Notes under the pieces: model-generated | What the model saw: only the letters and a program-made list of their open reading frames with translations | The model's database searches: none | Told to the model about the DNA's origin: nothing | Assembly (NCBI RefSeq): GCF_900105215.1 | Contig: NZ_FOIP01000001.1 | Coordinates: 1 to 64,000 of the forward strand | Reading direction: 5' to 3' | DNA length: 64,000 nt | Origin: Lacrimispora sphenoides | Lineage (GTDB): Bacteria > Bacillota > Clostridia > Lachnospirales > Lachnospiraceae | Shown here: positions 60,480 through 64,000 of the stretch, one piece after another | Position numbering within the stretch: the first letter of the stretch is position 1 | How the letters are laid out: the number at the start of each line of letters is the position of its first letter | Program-made: the position numbers and the translations under genes

Positions 60480-63197
60480 ATGCAAAAAGTAAAAAACAAT
60501 TTAGAAACGTTAAAAGTAACCCAGGACATGGTACGCCGCGACGAGATCGCGACCAGGTTAAAATCTGCCGCCGCTGCTAAAACGGATGTACTGTTTAACA
60601 ATCTCAACACGACTCCGGAAGGACTCAGTGAGGATCTTGTGGATGCTTCCCGTGAACAGTTCGGCGACAATAAAGTTACCCACGGAAAAAAAGTATCCCT
60701 GCCCAAGCGCATCGCCGAGGCGTTCATCAATCCTTTTACCGCCATCCTCATCGGGCTGACGGCGGTGTCAGCATTCACCGACATCATTCTCGCAGATCCG
60801 GGAGAAGCAGATCCGCTGACTGTTGTGATTATCATGACAATGGTGCTGATTTCCGGGATTCTGCGCTTCGTGCAGGAAACAAGAAGCGGCAACGCCGCTG
60901 ATAAACTTTTAAAAATGATCAAGACGACCACAAACGTCCGGAGGTTGGAGACTGGCAACGCGGAAATACCGCTGGAAGAAGTCGTTGTGGGCGATATTGT
61001 CCACCTGGCTGCGGGAGACATGATTCCCGCCGACATGCGGATTATCCAGGCCAAAGATTTGTTTGTCAGCCAGTCGGCACTGACTGGCGAAAGTGCGGCA
61101 GTAGAAAAAATTCCAGGGGCCGTGAGTGTGGAACACGATACATTGGCAGAGTATCCGAACCTGGCCTTTATGGGAACAAACGTCATCAGCGGTAGCGCGG
61201 CAGGTGTGGTTGTTGCAACGGGTGATGACACGATATTCGGAGATATGGCAAAGAATGTCAGTGATAAACCTGTGCAGACCAACTTTGAAAAAGGCGTTAA
61301 CTCTGTATCATGGCTGCTCATCCGCTTCATGCTGGTCATGGTGCCCATCGTGTTGTTCATCAACGGTTTCACCAAAGGTGACTGGATGCAGGCAACCCTG
61401 TTTGCCCTGTCAATAGCGGTAGGCCTGACGCCGGAGATGCTGCCGATGATTGTTACCACCTGCCTTGCCAAAGGCGCAGTGGCTATGTCAAAGGAAAAGA
61501 CAATCATCAAGAACTTAAATTCGATCCAGAATCTTGGCTCCATCGACATTCTTTGTACTGACAAGACCGGAACCCTGACCCAGGATAAAGTGGCACTGCA
61601 ATACCACTTGAATATCCACGGGGAGGAAGATGCCCGCGTATTGCGCCATGCCTTTTTAAACAGCTACTACCAGACAGGACTGAAAAATCTCATGGATGTC
61701 GCCGTCATTGAGCGCACCCTGGAAGAGCAGAAAACGGTAGCGGAACTTCGCGGCCTTACCGATCAGTTTACCAAGGTTGATGAAATCCCCTTCGACTTTG
61801 AGCGCCGCCGCATGAGCGTAGTGGTGAAAAACGGCAAGACACAGATGATCACCAAGGGCGCGGTGGAGGAAATGCTGTCGGTTTGCAGTTATGCCGAGTA
61901 TGAGGGAAAGGTGATGCCGCTGACCGACGACATCAAGACATATATCCTTAAAAAGGTAAATGATTTAAATGAGGATGGAATGCGGGTTATCGCCGTTGCG
62001 CAAAAGACCAATCCCTCTCCCGTAGGCACGTTTTCCGTGGCCGACGAATCGGATATGGTGCTGATGGGATATCTTGCTTTCCTTGACCCGCCAAAGGAAT
62101 CCACGGCGGAAGCACTCGCCGCCTTAAAAGAGCATGGCGTAGACGTGAAAATTCTGACCGGCGATAACGACAAGGTGACCCGCTGCGTTTGCCGGCAGGT
62201 AGGCCTCTCCGTGGACCGCATCCTATTGGGCTCTGATCTTGACAACATGTCCGATGAAGAACTTGGCAGCGCCGCCGAAAGAGTCAGCGTTTTTGCCAAG
62301 CTGTCTCCGCAGCAGAAAGCCCGTGTTATTACAATCTTACGGAATAACGGACACAGTGTAGGCTATATGGGTGACGGCATCAACGACGCGGCAGCTATGA
62401 AGGCTTCCGACGTGGGCATTTCCGTTGACACAGCGGTAGACATTGCCAAAGAGTCTGCTGATGTTATTCTTCTGGAAAAAGACTTAATGGTACTAGAAAA
62501 AGGCATTATCGAGGGCCGCAAGACTTACGCCAACATGATCAAATATATCAAGATGACAGCAAGCTCCAACTTCGGCAATATGTTCTCAGTACTTGCAGCC
62601 AGTGCTTTCCTGCCTTTCATTCCCATGCTGCCCATCCATCTGATTCTGTTGAATCTGATTTACGATTTAAGCTGTACAGCAATTCCGTGGGATAATGTAG
62701 ATAAAGAGTACCTTGCTGTACCGAGGAAATGGGACGCTTCCTCCATCGGAAAATTCATGATATGGATCGGACCTACCAGCTCGGTGTTTGACATCACCAC
62801 CTACCTGCTGATGTATTTCATCATCTGCCCGGCCATGACCGGCGGACTTATGTTCCATCAGCTTACTGACCCGGCTATGCAGGTATACTTTATCGCACTG
62901 TTTCAGGCCGGCTGGTTTGTAGAATCCATGTGGAGCCAGACGCTTGTCATTCATATGATTAGAACGCCTAAGATTCCTTTTATCCAGAGCCATGCTTCCC
63001 TGTCGGTGACACTGCTCACCTTCACAGGCATTGCAGCCCTGACCATCATTCCATTTACCAAACTTGGAGCATCCATCGGCCTGGCCGCCCTGCCGCCTGT
63101 ATATTTCGCATGGCTGGCGCTGACCATTTTCCTATATATGGTGCTCGCTACGGTGTTCAAGAAGATTTTTATTAGAAGGTATGGTGAGTTATTATAA
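60480..63197 (+). CDS. mgtA: Magnesium-importing P-type ATPase (type IIIB)
   Basis: This 905-residue membrane pump drives Mg2+ entry using ATP. It has the actuator TGES (near 200), the phosphorylation site DKTGTLTQD (Asp near 361), KGAVEEML in the nucleotide domain, DPPKEST and LTGDND near 540-565, and the hinge [15 protein letters not shown] near 630. About ten membrane segments are visible, including [13 protein letters not shown] before the phosphorylation site. ATG 60480 is preferred because GGAGGTG lies eight bases upstream. Its long leader with an M-box supports control by magnesium. Confidence 0.95.
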   Translation: MQKVKNNLETLKVTQDMVRRDEIATRLKSAAAAKTDVLFNNLNTTPEGLSEDLVDASREQFGDNKVTHGKKVSLPKRIAEAFINPFTAILIGLTAVSAFTDIILADPGEADPLTVVIIMTMVLISGILRFVQETRSGNAADKLLKMIKTTTNVRRLETGNAEIPLEEVVVGDIVHLAAGDMIPADMRIIQAKDLFVSQSALTGESAAVEKIPGAVSVEHDTLAEYPNLAFMGTNVISGSAAGVVVATGDDTIFGDMAKNVSDKPVQTNFEKGVNSVSWLLIRFMLVMVPIVLFINGFTKGDWMQATLFALSIAVGLTPEMLPMIVTTCLAKGAVAMSKEKTIIKNLNSIQNLGSIDILCTDKTGTLTQDKVALQYHLNIHGEEDARVLRHAFLNSYYQTGLKNLMDVAVIERTLEEQKTVAELRGLTDQFTKVDEIPFDFERRRMSVVVKNGKTQMITKGAVEEMLSVCSYAEYEGKVMPLTDDIKTYILKKVNDLNEDGMRVIAVAQKTNPSPVGTFSVADESDMVLMGYLAFLDPPKESTAEALAALKEHGVDVKILTGDNDKVTRCVCRQVGLSVDRILLGSDLDNMSDEELGSAAERVSVFAKLSPQQKARVITILRNNGHSVGYMGDGINDAAAMKASDVGISVDTAVDIAKESADVILLEKDLMVLEKGIIEGRKTYANMIKYIKMTASSNFGNMFSVLAASAFLPFIPMLPIHLILLNLIYDLSCTAIPWDNVDKEYLAVPRKWDASSIGKFMIWIGPTSSVFDITTYLLMYFIICPAMTGGLMFHQLTDPAMQVYFIALFQAGWFVESMWSQTLVIHMIRTPKIPFIQSHASLSVTLLTFTGIAALTIIPFTKLGASIGLAALPPVYFAWLALTIFLYMVLATVFKKIFIRRYGELL

Positions 63198-63221
63198 GAA
63201 CTTTTTACCATGATCCATGCA

Positions 63222-63269
63222 AAAGCCTGCAGGTATTATCACAATTGTGAGATAATACCTGCAGGCTTT
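63222..63269. terminator. Strong bidirectional terminator after mgtA
   Basis: A 19-bp perfect stem (AAAGCCTGCAGGTATTATC and its complement, 63222-63269) with an A run and a T run at the ends. It serves both mgtA and the convergent EAL gene. Confidence 0.9.
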
Positions 63270-63318
63270 TATAATTGATTTCAGTTAAGTGATTATCCGT
63301 TCCCAAAGGCTCACCTTC

Positions 63319-64000
63319 CTAACACTCCCCGGCCTTAACTTTTTGTTTCTCCTCCTCCGCCGTACCATGCCGGCTTATATATTCCAGAAAACTATGATAA
63401 TTCAAAGACCTGCTGTAATAAAAGCCCTGATAACACTCACAGCCAAGTTCATGAAGCATTTCGACCTGTTCCCTGGTTTCCACACCTTCCGCCACAGCCT
63501 TGACATGCAGCTGTTCGCAAAGAGTAAGAATTGATTTTATAATCTGCCGGCGCTGTTCGTCGCTGGTTACCAATCCTACCAGGGATGCATCTAATTTTAT
63601 GACATTCGCGTAAAAATCACATATATAGAGTAGCGAACTGTGACCCATGCCAAAATCGTCAATAGAAAGATTAAGTCCCATGGCCGTAATCTGCCCTAAT
63701 TTATTGCATATCGCGTCAGTCGCATCAATTGTAGCGTTTTCGGTAAGCTCCAGCTCCATATACTGAGGCTCGATGCCCAACTGATTGATGCAATCCTGCA
63801 CAGATCGAACCAAGGATCCATCCTCTTTCAGCTGCCGCGGACTAAGATTTACGGAAAGGGGTACCTTAAACCCCTGTTCATGCCAGCATTTCATATCGCT
63901 GAATGACCGGTTCATAATCCATTGACCCAGTTCATTCGTCAAATTGGCCTCATCACATATATTTAATATAACAATAGGGGATACATAACCAAATACGGGA
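63319..64000 (-). CDS. EAL-domain cyclic-di-GMP phosphodiesterase (5' end outside window)
   Basis: The minus strand is open from the window edge (FGYVSPIVILNICDEANL) to a stop at 63319, at least 227 residues, covering most of an EAL domain. Catalytic motifs present are NLSPRQL, the Glu of ELTENATID, DDFGMGHSSL (metal-binding Asp pair), KLDASLV and EGVET near the C-terminus, so it should be able to hydrolyse c-di-GMP. The EAL triplet itself and any sensor or GGDEF domain lie beyond the edge. Confidence 0.9.
   Translation of the reverse strand, partial: PVFGYVSPIVILNICDEANLTNELGQWIMNRSFSDMKCWHEQGFKVPLSVNLSPRQLKEDGSLVRSVQDCINQLGIEPQYMELELTENATIDATDAICNKLGQITAMGLNLSIDDFGMGHSSLLYICDFYANVIKLDASLVGLVTSDEQRRQIIKSILTLCEQLHVKAVAEGVETREQVEMLHELGCECYQGFYYSRSLNYHSFLEYISRHGTAEEEKQKVKAGEC

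Noticed and set aside
60443..61564. 373-residue antisense frame over mgtA
   Set aside because: Shadow of the conserved mgtA frame; composition is Ser/Thr/Met-rich noise with no start signal.
1..64000. tRNA or rRNA genes
   Set aside because: None noticed by eye; a tRNAscan/Infernal run would be needed to exclude them.

Overview
The window looks like chromosome from a spore-forming, pectin-using member of the Lachnospiraceae (Lacrimispora / Clostridium-like). Evidence is the low-to-moderate GC, strong AGGAGG ribosome sites, the hprK-murB-rapZ-whiA-HPr-like housekeeping cluster, a sigma-K-like promoter before a collagen-like surface protein, and Firmicute-type uxaAB and GH28/GH105 pectin genes. 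No species can be named from sequence alone.

Positions 1-11.3 kb are an AT-rich, plasmid-like mobile segment with every gene on the minus strand. It carries a ribbon-helix-helix protein (cut by the window edge), a short tyrosine recombinase, a replication initiator with six 33-bp direct repeats inside its gene, a class B sortase, a string of small accessory genes (zinc-ribbon, YopX-like, DNA methyltransferase, lipoprotein, truncated HNH), and ParB-ParA-AbrB. Many of the small genes are joined by one recurring motif (AATCCTAAT on the plus strand). A probable ~97-nt RNA with its own promoter and terminator lies at the lysS-side edge. Only one end of the element is visible.

Positions 11.7-15.2 kb hold lysS, greA, dusB and a small conserved gene. 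Positions 15.3-31.4 kb hold a galacturonate/pectin locus: a LacI regulator, uxaA-uxaB, an ABC importer with an intracellular GH28 polygalacturonase and a TIM-barrel isomerase, an AraC regulator, and a GH105 hydrolase. Palindromes of the type GTAAGNNCTTAC sit at the lacI, uxaA and transporter promoters, which ties them into one regulon. A LysR / membrane protein / antiporter group interrupts this locus at 19.8-22.6 kb. Together these genes would import pectin fragments, cut them to galacturonate in the cytoplasm, and feed the altronate route.

Positions 31.5-48.3 kb are core chromosome: pfkA with a LUD gene, dnaE, a Crh-like HPr with Glu15, whiA, rapZ, murB, hprK, uvrC, a DUF1653 gene, a DUF4015 lipoprotein, tag, map and a DUF1846 gene.

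Positions 48.4-64 kb are accessory. They hold two broken genes (a phosphotransferase and an amidohydrolase), a 949-residue collagen-like protein, an IS30-family element with inverted ends and a 15-bp target duplication, a MerR-type promoter driving an aldo/keto reductase, two epimerases, VanZ, and mgtA. The mgtA leader is about 700 nt. It holds an M-box magnesium riboswitch, then a 39-codon upstream ORF that can pair with the arm of a second terminator, then a 30-codon upstream ORF with alternating Pro/acidic residues like those of enterobacterial MgtL. That leader is the most interesting find. An EAL-domain gene runs off the right edge.
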